Positions 7,683-14,846 of a stretch of DNA of 64,000 nt are shown one piece after another. The stretch is from Streptomyces scabichelini (GTDB lineage: Bacteria; Actinomycetota; Actinomycetes; Streptomycetales; Streptomycetaceae): positions 1-64,000 of the forward strand of contig NZ_JAAKZY010000018.1 of the NCBI RefSeq assembly GCF_011045015.1, in the 5' to 3' direction. The position numbers and the translations under genes were made by a program. Positions within the stretch are counted from its first letter, which is position 1; each line of letters starts with the position of its first letter. The notes beneath the pieces were generated by a model. It had not been told where the DNA came from, made no database searches, and worked only from the letters and a program-made list of their open reading frames with translations.

Positions 7683-8450
7683 ATGGCACGGGTGACCACG
7701 ATCGACCGACGTTCGGCCCTCCGGGCGGGTGCGGGACTCGCCGCGGTGGGCGCGCTCGCCGGGTGTTCCGCGACCCGCACCGCCGTCGCGCGCCCCAGCG
7801 CCTCGCCGTCCAAGTCCCCGCAGGCGCCCGCACCCCGCGCCTTCCCCCGGTACCCCGTCCAGATCGGGCACGGCCCCCGCGGACAGCCCCGCGTCGCGCT
7901 CACCTTCCACGGGCAGGGAGACCCCGCCACCGCCCGCGCGCTGCTCGACGCGGCCGAGAAGGCCGGCGCCCGCGTCACCGTTCTCGCCGTCGGCAACTGG
8001 CTCGACGCGCATCCGGAGCTGGCCGGGCGGGTCCTCGACGGCGGACACGACCTCGGCAACCACACCCAGCGTCACCTCGACATCAACGCGCTGCCCGAGG
8101 CGGAGGCGTACGCCGAGATCAGCCGGTGCGCCGAGCGGCTGCGCCGGCTCACCGGATCGATCGGCACCTGGTTCCGGCCCTCGCGCGCCGCGCGGGCCTC
8201 CCCGCTCGTCGAACGTCTGGCCCGCCGCGTGGGCTACCCGCACGTCCTCGCCTACGACGTCGACTCGCTCGACTTCACCTCGCCGGGCGCCCCGGCCGTC
8301 ACCCGCAAGATCACCTCCGAGATCCGCAACGGCTCGGTGGTGAGCCTGCACTTCGGGTACACGGACACGGTCGCGGCGCTCCCCGCCGTCCTGGAAGAAC
8401 TCGACCACCGCGGCCTGCGCGCGGTGACCACCACGGAGTTGCTGAGCTGA
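7683..8450 (+). CDS. NodB-like polysaccharide deacetylase, exported, degenerate motif 1
   Basis: Exported carbohydrate-esterase-4-like protein of 255 residues. The N-terminus carries DRRSALRAG (twin-Arg-like), a hydrophobic stretch and a lipobox LAGC, so it is probably a lipoprotein. Motif 2 is intact (GNHTQRH, zinc-binding His pair) and WFRP matches motif 3. Motif 1, normally TFDDGP, reads TFHGQGD, so the usual base and metal-ligand Asp pair is missing or displaced. It may be a weak enzyme or a binding protein. ATG 7683 has no clear ribosome binding site and GTG 7692 is an alternative. It overlaps the next gene by one base (TGATG), suggesting translational coupling. Confidence 0.82.
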   Translation: MARVTTIDRRSALRAGAGLAAVGALAGCSATRTAVARPSASPSKSPQAPAPRAFPRYPVQIGHGPRGQPRVALTFHGQGDPATARALLDAAEKAGARVTVLAVGNWLDAHPELAGRVLDGGHDLGNHTQRHLDINALPEAEAYAEISRCAERLRRLTGSIGTWFRPSRAARASPLVERLARRVGYPHVLAYDVDSLDFTSPGAPAVTRKITSEIRNGSVVSLHFGYTDTVAALPAVLEELDHRGLRAVTTTELLS

Positions 8451-9682
8451 TGCCCCACACGACGCACCGAAACCTCACCCGGCGCGCCCTGATCGCCGGC
8501 GCCGTCCTCGTCGCGGCCCTCGTCGCCTGCGGAACCGAGTCCAAGGACCAGACGAAGGACCAGGCGACCGACCAGACGAAGGACCAGACGCAGAAGGCCC
8601 ACGGCGCGGACAGGGCCACCAAGCCCGCCGCACCCGCCATGCCCGCGATCAAGGGCCTGCCCGGCATGCCCCCGGTCCTCGACCCCAAGGACGTCTACGC
8701 CGCCGACCGCCCCAACAAGCTCTCCCCGGTGGTCAGGAACTTCCCGTCCCGCGTCTACGTCCCCAACACCGAGTCCGACACCGTCTCCGTCATCGACCCC
8801 AAGACGTACAAGATCATCGAGACGATCCCCGTCGGCCGCCAGCCCCAACACGTCGTCCCCTCCTGGGACATGAAGACGCTCTGGGTCAACAACAACCGCG
8901 GCCACACACTCACCCCCATCGACCCGAAGACCGGCAAGGCGGGCAAGGAGGTCGAGGTGCACGACCCGTACAACCTCTACTTCACGCCGAACGGCAAGCA
9001 CGCCGTCGTCATGGCCTCCCTCGACCGCGAGCTGGTCTTCCGCCACCCGCACACCATGAAGCGCGTCAAGACCGAACCGGTCAGCTGCTATGGCGTGAAC
9101 CACGCCGACTTCTCCCTCGACGGCCGCTACTTCATCGTCTCCTGCGAGTTCAGCGGTGAACTCCTCAAGGTCGACACGGAGAAGATGAAGGTCGTCGGCC
9201 AGCAGAAGCTGCCCTTCGACGGGGCCATGCCGCAGGACGTGAAGATCTCGCCGGACGGCAAGAAGTTCTACATCGCCGACATGATGGCCGACGGCATGTG
9301 GGTGCTCGACGGCGAGAAGTTCGACACCCCGAAGCTCCTGCCCACCGGCAAGGGCACCCACGGCCTGTATGTCGGCCGCGACTCCCGCGAGATGTACGTC
9401 TCCAACCGAGGCGAGGGCACCGTCTCCGTCTTCGACTTCACCAAGAACAAACTCACCAAGAAGTGGCACCTGCCCGACGGCGGCAGCCCCGACATGGGCG
9501 GCGTCTCGGCCGACGGCAAGGTCCTCTGGCTCTCCGGGCGCTACGACTCCGAGGTGTACGCCATCGACACCCGCACCGGCACCCAGCTCGCCCGCATCCC
9601 GGTCGGCGCCGGCCCGCACGGCCTCGCGGTCTACCCGCAGCCGGGCCGCTACTCGCTCGGACACACGGGCATCTTCCGGTGA
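8450..9682 (+). CDS. Beta-propeller lipoprotein (YncE/YVTN-like)
   Basis: Secreted lipoprotein of 410 residues. It has a Tat-like LTRRALIAG, a lipobox VAC, a Lys/Asp/Gln-rich linker containing short DQTKDQ repeats, then about seven blades with repeats such as RVYVPNTESDTVSVIDPKT, GKKFYIADMMADGMWVLDG and EMYVSNRGEGTVSVFD. YVTN/YncE propellers bind partners or substrates outside the cell and no enzymatic residues can be assigned. Its ATG overlaps the stop of the deacetylase gene, so the two are one transcript and may act on the same surface polymer. The frame continues upstream into the repeat array, but that part is not coding. Confidence 0.88.
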   Translation: MPHTTHRNLTRRALIAGAVLVAALVACGTESKDQTKDQATDQTKDQTQKAHGADRATKPAAPAMPAIKGLPGMPPVLDPKDVYAADRPNKLSPVVRNFPSRVYVPNTESDTVSVIDPKTYKIIETIPVGRQPQHVVPSWDMKTLWVNNNRGHTLTPIDPKTGKAGKEVEVHDPYNLYFTPNGKHAVVMASLDRELVFRHPHTMKRVKTEPVSCYGVNHADFSLDGRYFIVSCEFSGELLKVDTEKMKVVGQQKLPFDGAMPQDVKISPDGKKFYIADMMADGMWVLDGEKFDTPKLLPTGKGTHGLYVGRDSREMYVSNRGEGTVSVFDFTKNKLTKKWHLPDGGSPDMGGVSADGKVLWLSGRYDSEVYAIDTRTGTQLARIPVGAGPHGLAVYPQPGRYSLGHTGIFR

Positions 9683-9763
9683 GGCAACGGCAGTTGACCT
9701 CTCGCACCTGACACGCCGCCGTACGAGTGACGGTCCACGGCCCGTCGCCGCAGAACCGAGATC

Positions 9764-10375
9764 GTGCTCCTCATGATCACAACTCGCCTGCGGCGGCGGG
9801 CCGCCGCCGTCCTCCTGTCCTTCTCGGCCGTCTTCGCCACCTCGGCCGCGACACTCCCGGCCACCGCGCCGGTCAAGACCGCCGCCGCCCCCGCCTGCAC
9901 CCGGTTCGACAACCCGGTCCACGCGGCCGCCGACCCCCGCGTGGACGTCGACCGCATCACGCCCGAGCCCGTCTGGCGCAAGACCTGCGGGACGCTCTAC
10001 CGCAGCGACAGCCGCGGCCCCTCCGTCGTCTTCGAGCAGGGCTTCCGGCCGAGGGACGTGGTGAACGGCCAGTACGACATCGAGAAGTACGTCCTCGTCA
10101 ACCAGTCCTCGCCGTACGTCTCCACGTCCTACGACCACGACCTCTACAAAACGTGGTGGAAGAGCGGATACAACTACTACATCGACGCCCCCGGCGGCGT
10201 GGACGTCAACAAGACCATCGGCGACACCCACAAGTGGGCCGACCAGGTCGAGGTCGCCTTCCCCGGCGGTATCGCGCGGCAGTACATCATCGGCGTCTGC
10301 CCGGTCGACAAGAAGACCAAGACCGAGATCATGAGCGACTGCGAGAGCAACCCGCACTACAAGCCCTGGCACTGA
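9764..10375 (+). CDS. Secreted DNA-guanine mono-ADP-ribosyltransferase (Scabin/ScARP family)
   Basis: Pierisin-like ADP-ribosyltransferase of 203 residues including a signal peptide (RLRRRAAAVLLSF onward, cleavage probably near residues 30-40). The R-STS-QxE signature of the family is complete: Arg80 (TLYRSD), Ser120-Thr121-Ser122 (YVSTSYDHD) and Gln161-x-Glu163 (ADQVEVAF). Four Cys (45, 75, 179, 193) fit two disulfides. Characterised relatives (Scabin of S. scabies, ScARP of S. coelicolor) transfer ADP-ribose from NAD+ to guanine in DNA or nucleosides; that activity is inferred here. GTG 9764 and ATG 9773 are both possible starts and neither has a strong ribosome binding site. No macrodomain hydrolase or other immunity gene is adjacent. 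Confidence 0.92.
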   Translation: MLLMITTRLRRRAAAVLLSFSAVFATSAATLPATAPVKTAAAPACTRFDNPVHAAADPRVDVDRITPEPVWRKTCGTLYRSDSRGPSVVFEQGFRPRDVVNGQYDIEKYVLVNQSSPYVSTSYDHDLYKTWWKSGYNYYIDAPGGVDVNKTIGDTHKWADQVEVAFPGGIARQYIIGVCPVDKKTKTEIMSDCESNPHYKPWH

Positions 10376-10390
10376 GCGAACCTCCGCGCC

Positions 10391-11056
10391 TCAGGGCGCG
10401 ATGAGCAGCGCCTCCGCCCCCACCGGGCGGTATCCGGCCGCCTGGAACGCCCGTACGCTGCGGGCGTTCCCGGCGGCCAGCTGGGCCCAGACCGGCTCGC
10501 CCGCGCTCAGCTGCCGCGCCGCCGAGGCGAGCGCCCGGCCCAGCCCCCGGTGCCGTACCCCCTCGTCCACCTCAATGGCCGCCTCCAGGCGCCCGGCGAC
10601 CCCGCGGCCCAGGACGAGTACGCCACCGTCGGCGGCCCACACGCGCACGTCGTCGCGACGCTTGCGGGCGCGGGCGACCCGGGGGTGGTCGGGATCGTCG
10701 AGTTCGGACAGCGCGAGCGGCGGCGGACCCGGCAGGGGTGGCGCGACGGTCAGCAGATCGATGGTGTCCGTCGTACGACCCGTACGGTCCATGAAGGCGG
10801 CGAGGAACCGCGGGTTCATGGTCGCCGCGAGGGCATCGCAGTCCAGGGACCGCAGCAGCGTACGTACCCACTTGGGATCCTCGTCCGTGAAGACGACGGA
10901 GTGCGCGGTGAAGGCGATGACGCCCGCGTCCCGGTGACCGTGCTGCGGCACGATTGTGGTGCCGCCGTCCGCCGGCGGGAACTCACCACGGGCCGCCGCG
11001 TCGAGAATGCCCCGCAGAGTCCGCTCCGTGTGCTCCCTGTGCTCCGCGTGCTCCAT
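10391..11056 (-). CDS. GNAT-family N-acetyltransferase
   Basis: Product of 221 residues. The C-terminal half has the acetyl-CoA site (IEVDEGVRHRGLGRALASAARQL) and the terminal GNAT strands (NARSVRAFQAAGYRPVGAEALL). The N-terminal half (residues 1-110) is not a second obvious GNAT domain. The substrate is unknown. It diverges from the MerR regulator across 56 bp, and the regulator's operator-like repeat at 11077 lies in that gap, so it may be under MerR control. Confidence 0.85.
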   Translation of the reverse strand: MEHAEHREHTERTLRGILDAAARGEFPPADGGTTIVPQHGHRDAGVIAFTAHSVVFTDEDPKWVRTLLRSLDCDALAATMNPRFLAAFMDRTGRTTDTIDLLTVAPPLPGPPPLALSELDDPDHPRVARARKRRDDVRVWAADGGVLVLGRGVAGRLEAAIEVDEGVRHRGLGRALASAARQLSAGEPVWAQLAAGNARSVRAFQAAGYRPVGAEALLIAP

Positions 11057-11075
11057 GTGAATGCCCCTCCGCCTC

Positions 11076-11106
11076 TTGAGCCTCCACCCGCTGGAAGGCT
11101 CAGACT
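11076..11106 (+). promoter_or_regulatory. MerR-type promoter with 19-bp spacer and overlapping operator
   Basis: TTGAGC (11076-11081) and CAGACT (11101-11106) are separated by exactly 19 bp, the elongated spacing of MerR-activated promoters. A perfect inverted repeat TGAGCCT...AGGCTCA (11077-11083 and 11097-11103) fills the spacer. The ATG of the MerR gene is only 7 nt beyond the -10 element, so the predicted transcript starts at or next to the ATG (leaderless). Confidence 0.78.
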
Positions 11107-11112
11107 CGACGC

Positions 11113-12060
11113 ATGCTGCGTTTTCAAGGGGGACATCCCCCAGGCCGCCCGTACGACGGCACCGGGCTGCTCACCATCGGGCAGCTCTCCCGGAACACCG
11201 GCCTGTCGGTGCGCACCATCCGTTACTGGTCCGATGCGGGTGTCCTGCCACCTGCGACCCGCTCGTCCGGCGGCTACCGACTGTACGACGCCGCCGCCGT
11301 GGCCCGACTCGAACTCGTCCGTACGCTACGGGAGTTGGGCCTCGGCCTGGACGACGTACGCCGGGTGATGGCGGGCGAGACGACGGTCGCGGAGGTGGCG
11401 GCCACGCATGTGGCGGCGCTGGACGCGCAGATCCGCGCCCTGAAGGTGACCCGGGCGGTGCTGTCCACCGTGGCGCGACGCGGCTCGACCGCGGAGGAGA
11501 TGACACTCATGAACAAACTTGCTCGGCTGTCCGCCGCCGAGCGGAGGCGGATCATCGAGGAGTTCGTGGACGAGGTGTTCAGCGGCCTCGATGCCGCGGA
11601 CCCCGCGATCCGCAAGCGGATGTGGCACACCTTCGTCGACCTGCCCGACGACCCGACCTCCGAGCAGGTCGACGCGTGGGTGGAGCTGGCCGAGCTGATG
11701 CAGGATCCGGAGTTCCGGGCGCGGATGCGGCAGGCGATCGAGTTCAACGCCCGCGGCCGGGGGCCGGACACCCCGGAAGGCGCCTCGCTCTGGTTCGCCA
11801 AGCGTCTGGTCGGGCTGGTGGGCCGGGCCCGCGAGCGGGGCATTGCCCCGGCCACCCCCGAGGCCACCGCCGTCCTGGACGAACTCCTCGGCGACCAGGA
11901 CCGGGGCGCGGTCCTGGAGAGGCTGGAGGCGGGCTCCTGGACGGAGGCCGTCCGCTACCGCGAACTGGCCGCGATCATCAGAGGCCAGGAACCCAAGCCG
12001 GCGCACACCGAGGAGTTCGCCTGGGTGGTCGCCGCGCTCCGTGCTCAGCCAGCCGGTTAA
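11113..12060 (+). CDS. MerR-family transcriptional regulator with helical C-terminal domain
   Basis: Product of 315 residues. The MerR winged HTH spans about residues 19-90 (LLTIGQLSRNTGLSVRTIRYWSD, then GGYRLYD). A dimerisation helix follows to about 130, and an Arg/Glu-rich helical C-terminal domain of ~180 residues presumably senses a ligand, in the manner of TipAL. No Cys cluster of the metal-sensing type is present. The promoter just upstream has the MerR hallmark spacing, which indicates autoregulation from a leaderless message. An effector cannot be predicted. Confidence 0.88.
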   Translation: MLRFQGGHPPGRPYDGTGLLTIGQLSRNTGLSVRTIRYWSDAGVLPPATRSSGGYRLYDAAAVARLELVRTLRELGLGLDDVRRVMAGETTVAEVAATHVAALDAQIRALKVTRAVLSTVARRGSTAEEMTLMNKLARLSAAERRRIIEEFVDEVFSGLDAADPAIRKRMWHTFVDLPDDPTSEQVDAWVELAELMQDPEFRARMRQAIEFNARGRGPDTPEGASLWFAKRLVGLVGRARERGIAPATPEATAVLDELLGDQDRGAVLERLEAGSWTEAVRYRELAAIIRGQEPKPAHTEEFAWVVAALRAQPAG

Positions 12061-12115
12061 TCTGACCCGGACAGCAAGGCATGGTCGACAGCGACACAGC
12101 ACGAAGGGGCACCCG

Positions 12116-12340
12116 GTGGCGGACATCGAGGAAGCACGTAAGCAGTTCCAGCGGATTGACACGGATGGCGACGGCTTCATCACCGCCGCCGAGTTCAAGA
12201 CCGCCTTGGCCCAGGGCGGCGACTGGAACGTCACCGAGTCCGTGGCGGAGTCCGTGATCGCCGACCGTGACCTCAACGGCGACAAGCTTCTCTCGTTCGA
12301 CGAGTTCTGGAACTACGTCAACAACCCGTCACGGAAGTGA
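12116..12340 (+). CDS. Calmodulin-like EF-hand calcium-binding protein (CabB-like)
   Basis: Small cytosolic Ca2+-binding protein of 74 residues with two EF-hand loops: DTDGDGFITAAE, a perfect 12-residue loop, and DLNGDKLLSFDE, with Asp1, Asn3, Asp5, Ser9 and Glu12. It fits the short Streptomyces calmodulin-like proteins. GTG 12116 follows GAAGGGG with 6 nt spacing. The last codons (NPSRK) overlap the end of the opposite-strand tnpB frame by 12 bp and lie inside a hairpin, so the C-terminal tip may have been altered by the element's insertion. Confidence 0.9.
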   Translation: MADIEEARKQFQRIDTDGDGFITAAEFKTALAQGGDWNVTESVAESVIADRDLNGDKLLSFDEFWNYVNNPSRK

Positions 12341-12344
12341 CGGG
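12325..12344 (+). terminator. 8-bp stem with GGAA loop at the EF-hand gene / TnpB element boundary
   Basis: CCCGTCAC-GGAA-GTGACGGG, a perfect stem spanning the stop codon of the EF-hand gene and the stop of tnpB. It could terminate either transcript or be the terminal hairpin of the IS-like element. Sequence alone does not decide. Confidence 0.6.
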
Positions 12345-13573
12345 CTTGCACAACGGGCATCACTGGGTGTGATGCTGCGTTTGCGTCCAGCCCCACCCCG
12401 GCGGTGCTGCCGGGGTGGGGCAGGGGCCGTTGACTGGGCCCCGCGTCGCCACAACTCCCACGCGCGTGCGCGGATGTTGCGGGAGCCGTTCCGGTCTGCG
12501 TGATCAACGAATCCGCAGTTCCGGCATGCGAACCAGGCCTGGGAGACCCGGTTCGCCTTGTCGATGTGGCCGCATTCGGCGCAGGTGCGGGAGGTGTACG
12601 CCGGATCGACGTGCACCACCGGTACCCCGGCCTTGCGGGCCTTGTACGCGATGAACTGCCCCAGCTGGGCGAAGCCCCAGCTGTGCAGGGTGGCCCGTTG
12701 GGGCTTGCGAAGCCGTACCCGTTCGCGGATCCCTGTGAGGTCTTCCAGGGCGATCCCGCGACCGGTGCGTTCTGCCTCGGCCACCACATGTTTCGCGATC
12801 TTGTGGTTGATGTCCTTCGCCCGCCGCGCCTCCTTGCGCCGCCGCTTCTTCAGCCGGCGCTTGGCGGACGGGGTGTTCTTCTTCTGCAGCTTGGTCCGGA
12901 GTTTCCGTTCCCGGACCCGGACGCGGTAGAGCTCGCGCCCGGCCATGATCTCGCCATCACTCGTGGTGGCGATGTTCACGATGCCCAGGTCGATGCCGAG
13001 GAAGTCCACCGGATCCGAATTCAGGGCCTGCTCGGGGACCTCGCAGGTCGCGTTCAGGAACCACATGCCGTCCCGCTCCAGCAGGTCGGACTCGCCCTGG
13101 CGGTACAGCGCCAGGGTGGCCAGTTGCTCGGGCGAGGCGGTGAACGCCACATCCTTGACCCGCCCGGAGACCGTCCAGATCGATACCTGCCGCTCGGTGA
13201 TCTGCCAGGACAGCATCCGGTCGTCGTAGGGCTGCGCGCCCTGAGGGCGGAAGACGATGGGCTTCTCGGTCGCCCGGCGGTAGCGCTTGGAGCCGGGCCG
13301 GCCCAGGTTTCCGGCCTTCAGGTTCGCTCTGAGCGTGGTGTACGCGTCGCACGTCTTCTTGATGACGTGCTGGGCCGCCTGCGCGCCCAGCTGCCACCGG
13401 GTCTTCACCTCGCTGTAGGCGAGCTTGCGCAGCGCGAAGTTGTTCTTCACATCTTTTTCGAAGGCGAGGCGGCTGGCCCAGGTGGCGGCCTCGTTGCAGG
13501 CGTGCAGGGTCGCCTCGAGTGCCGCCGCCTGTACGGGCGTCGGCAGCAGCTTCACTTGCACCACGAGCTTCAC
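12329..13573 (-). CDS. tnpB: TnpB, RNA-guided nuclease of an IS605/IS1341-like element
   Basis: OrfB/TnpB protein of about 414 residues. The RuvC-like triad is intact: Asp195 (GIDLGIVN), Glu277 (IALEDL) and Asp360 (DHADRNGSRN). The zinc ribbon is complete (CAEC at 331-334 and CRNC at 350-353). An Arg/Lys-rich bridge (AKRRLKKRRRKEARRAK) lies between. I chose GTG 13573, giving MKLVVQVKLLPTP, the usual family start; an upstream in-frame start at 13618 adds 15 residues. No tnpA transposase is present, so it is an orphan element. In this family a guide RNA is made from the 3' end of tnpB and the adjoining right end, which here would read towards the EF-hand gene. All catalytic residues are present, so it could be active. 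Confidence 0.92.
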   Translation of the reverse strand: MKLVVQVKLLPTPVQAAALEATLHACNEAATWASRLAFEKDVKNNFALRKLAYSEVKTRWQLGAQAAQHVIKKTCDAYTTLRANLKAGNLGRPGSKRYRRATEKPIVFRPQGAQPYDDRMLSWQITERQVSIWTVSGRVKDVAFTASPEQLATLALYRQGESDLLERDGMWFLNATCEVPEQALNSDPVDFLGIDLGIVNIATTSDGEIMAGRELYRVRVRERKLRTKLQKKNTPSAKRRLKKRRRKEARRAKDINHKIAKHVVAEAERTGRGIALEDLTGIRERVRLRKPQRATLHSWGFAQLGQFIAYKARKAGVPVVHVDPAYTSRTCAECGHIDKANRVSQAWFACRNCGFVDHADRNGSRNIRARAWELWRRGAQSTAPAPPRQHRRGGAGRKRSITPSDARCASPSLP

Positions 13574-13625
13574 AACCGGGACGCTACCCGGCCGCCCGTG
13601 GGCCTCGCATTCGAACACGGGAAAC
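12329..13625 (-). mobile_element. IS1341-like element consisting of tnpB alone (ends not fixed)
   Basis: The body is the tnpB frame. The right end must lie at or just inside 12329-12345, because tnpB stops within the last 12 bp of the neighbouring EF-hand gene. The left end is somewhere beyond 13573, and no sharp boundary or target duplication is visible, as expected for this family. It is one edge of the accessory island up to about 16.5 kb. Confidence 0.65.
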
Positions 13626-13694
13626 TTCCGCCTGCCCGGCTCTCCGCGCTGGATGCCGCCGCGGTGCTCCGCACCGCTCGCGCGGGGATGTGAT

Positions 13695-13720
13695 TCCTCC
13701 CGGCCTGAACGCCCGGGGGA
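13695..13720 (+). other. GC-rich hairpin in a 250-bp gap, possible element-end remnant
   Basis: Between tnpB and the Nudix gene (13626-13825) I see no gene. The string CTCCCGGCCTGAACGCCCGGGGG forms a bulged 8-bp stem with a CCTGAACGC loop. It resembles in shape the hairpins that follow tnpB genes in actinobacterial elements, which would make it a remnant end of a second, plus-oriented element. This is a weak inference. Confidence 0.25.
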
Positions 13721-13825
13721 CTGCTGTCGGGCGGCCGACGCAATTCTCGGTGTTCGGGCAGGGCGGAGACCAGCGCGGTGGTCTGGTTCTCCAGAGGCAG
13801 CCCCTACGACACCACGAGTTCAACC

Positions 13826-14272
13826 TCAGTAACTCCGGCCATCCTCTGCGAGCAGCAGGGCCAATGGTCCGGTCGGGAGCAGGAATCGGCCGTGTACGGC
13901 CGCCTTGATGGCGTCGGCCATGGGCCACCAGGACAGCTTGAAGTCCGCCTCGGTTGGGGTGAGTTGCTGTGAGCCGCAGGTGAGTGAGGTGGCCTCGAAG
14001 AGGTGCACGCGTGCGGCCGAGTCGAGCGTGATGGCGTAGGAACCGAGGGGTCTCCAGGTCACAGCGGTGATGCCGGACTCCTCCAGAAGTTCCCGGCGGG
14101 CGCACTGCTCAGGGGTTTCCCCGTCTTCTCTGCGCCCGCCGGGAAGGAAGAGGAACTCACCGCCGTGCCGGGGAAAATGCGCGCTCAGGATGGCCACGAG
14201 GCCGACCGAGTCGCGGGCCACCACGACGGAGGCATCGCGGGTGGGCCCGCGGCTCTGGACGTCGTCACTCAT
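13826..14272 (-). CDS. Nudix hydrolase
   Basis: Product of 148 residues with a complete Nudix box, GGRREDGETPEQCARRELLEESGI (pattern Gx5Ex7REUxEExGU, shown here only as the motif span), at about residues 44-67. Hydrolyses a nucleoside-diphosphate-linked substrate that cannot be specified. The C-terminal part (ADFKLSWWPMADAIKAA) resembles Nudix proteins that act on housecleaning substrates or sugar nucleotides. It lies in the accessory island and is followed by two tiny ORFs transcribed in the same direction, 50 bp upstream of it. Confidence 0.88.
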   Translation of the reverse strand: MSDDVQSRGPTRDASVVVARDSVGLVAILSAHFPRHGGEFLFLPGGRREDGETPEQCARRELLEESGITAVTWRPLGSYAITLDSAARVHLFEATSLTCGSQQLTPTEADFKLSWWPMADAIKAAVHGRFLLPTGPLALLLAEDGRSY

Positions 14273-14322
14273 GCCACGCGGGCGTAGCGAGGATCAGCTC
14301 ACCCAGGCGGCGAACGGCACGT

Positions 14323-14442
14323 TCATGACCCTGCTGAAGGGCCGCGGCTTGCGGGCCCGTCGTACACCCACACGTCCACCACGCGGCCAGGGCGAGAGCC
14401 GGTGTCGATCCACCGCTGCTCGATGTGTTTGCCCGTCGCCAT
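14323..14442 (-). CDS. Tiny hypothetical protein (39 aa)
   Basis: MATGKHIEQRWIDTGSR begins a 39-residue frame whose ATG (14442) overlaps the stop of the preceding 70-residue gene (TGATG). This arrangement, together with the bias in codon third positions, supports a coupled pair. No domain is recognised. It is too short for a confident functional statement. Confidence 0.5.
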   Translation of the reverse strand: MATGKHIEQRWIDTGSRPGRVVDVWVYDGPASRGPSAGS

Positions 14443-14654
14443 CAGTGCACTCCCGAGGCGTGGTCCCGGATCTCGGTGGCGTGCCTGGCCGCCTGCGTGA
14501 TGTCGCCCTTGTTCCTCGCGGCGGTGAGCTGCCTCCAATTCGCCTGACACACATCGCAGTTGGGGTCCGGTGCACAGTCCAGCAGCCAGGCGTTGAACCC
14601 CACCGGGACGTCGATGGGCGGCTCTTGAGTGGTCTGCTGCTTTGACGACGCCAT
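14442..14654 (-). CDS. Small Cys-containing hypothetical protein (70 aa)
   Basis: Starts at ATG 14654 after GGGGAG with 7 nt spacing. The middle carries the cluster DCAPDPNCDVCQ (three Cys), followed by an amphipathic helix (NWRQLTAARNKGDITQAARHATEIRDH). The Cys cluster could bind a metal, though one further ligand would be needed. The gene diverges from the DUF6879 pseudogene across a 190-bp gap that contains ACTT...AAGT repeats. The functions of such proteins beside XRE-DUF5753 regulators are unknown. Confidence 0.6.
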   Translation of the reverse strand: MASSKQQTTQEPPIDVPVGFNAWLLDCAPDPNCDVCQANWRQLTAARNKGDITQAARHATEIRDHASGVH

Positions 14655-14846
14655 GTGGAAGCTCCCCGGCTCGGCTGTGGTCGATGAACTGGACGCTAGG
14701 GAGAGGGCGTTGGGAGCCGCTACGCAATGTTCTCCCTTTGCGACGACTTGTTCGCGTAAGTTCTCACGCAGCGCTCCGTGCGGTGTGGTGCGGGGCGCCC
14801 AGGCCCGGTGATGCTGGAGGCCATCGCGAACGAGAGGGGCGACCAG

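Noticed and set aside
6396..7833. Long minus-strand open frames across the repeat array (Arg/Ala/Gly/Cys-rich)
   Set aside because: They result from GC-rich repeats. There is no ribosome binding site or family, and they overlap two real genes.
7370..8449. Open frame running through the tandem array into the beta-propeller gene
   Set aside because: It is in frame only by chance. The 34-bp period shifts the reading frame in each unit, and the deacetylase occupies this stretch in another frame with real motifs.
8252..10372. Large minus-strand open frame opposite the propeller and ADP-ribosyltransferase genes
   Set aside because: It is a shadow of plus-strand genes with clear motifs, and its composition is typical of antisense high-GC frames.
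14778..14846. Earlier in-frame start for the DUF6879 gene
   Set aside because: ATG 14847 has GAGAGGGG at a good distance and begins the conserved sequence.
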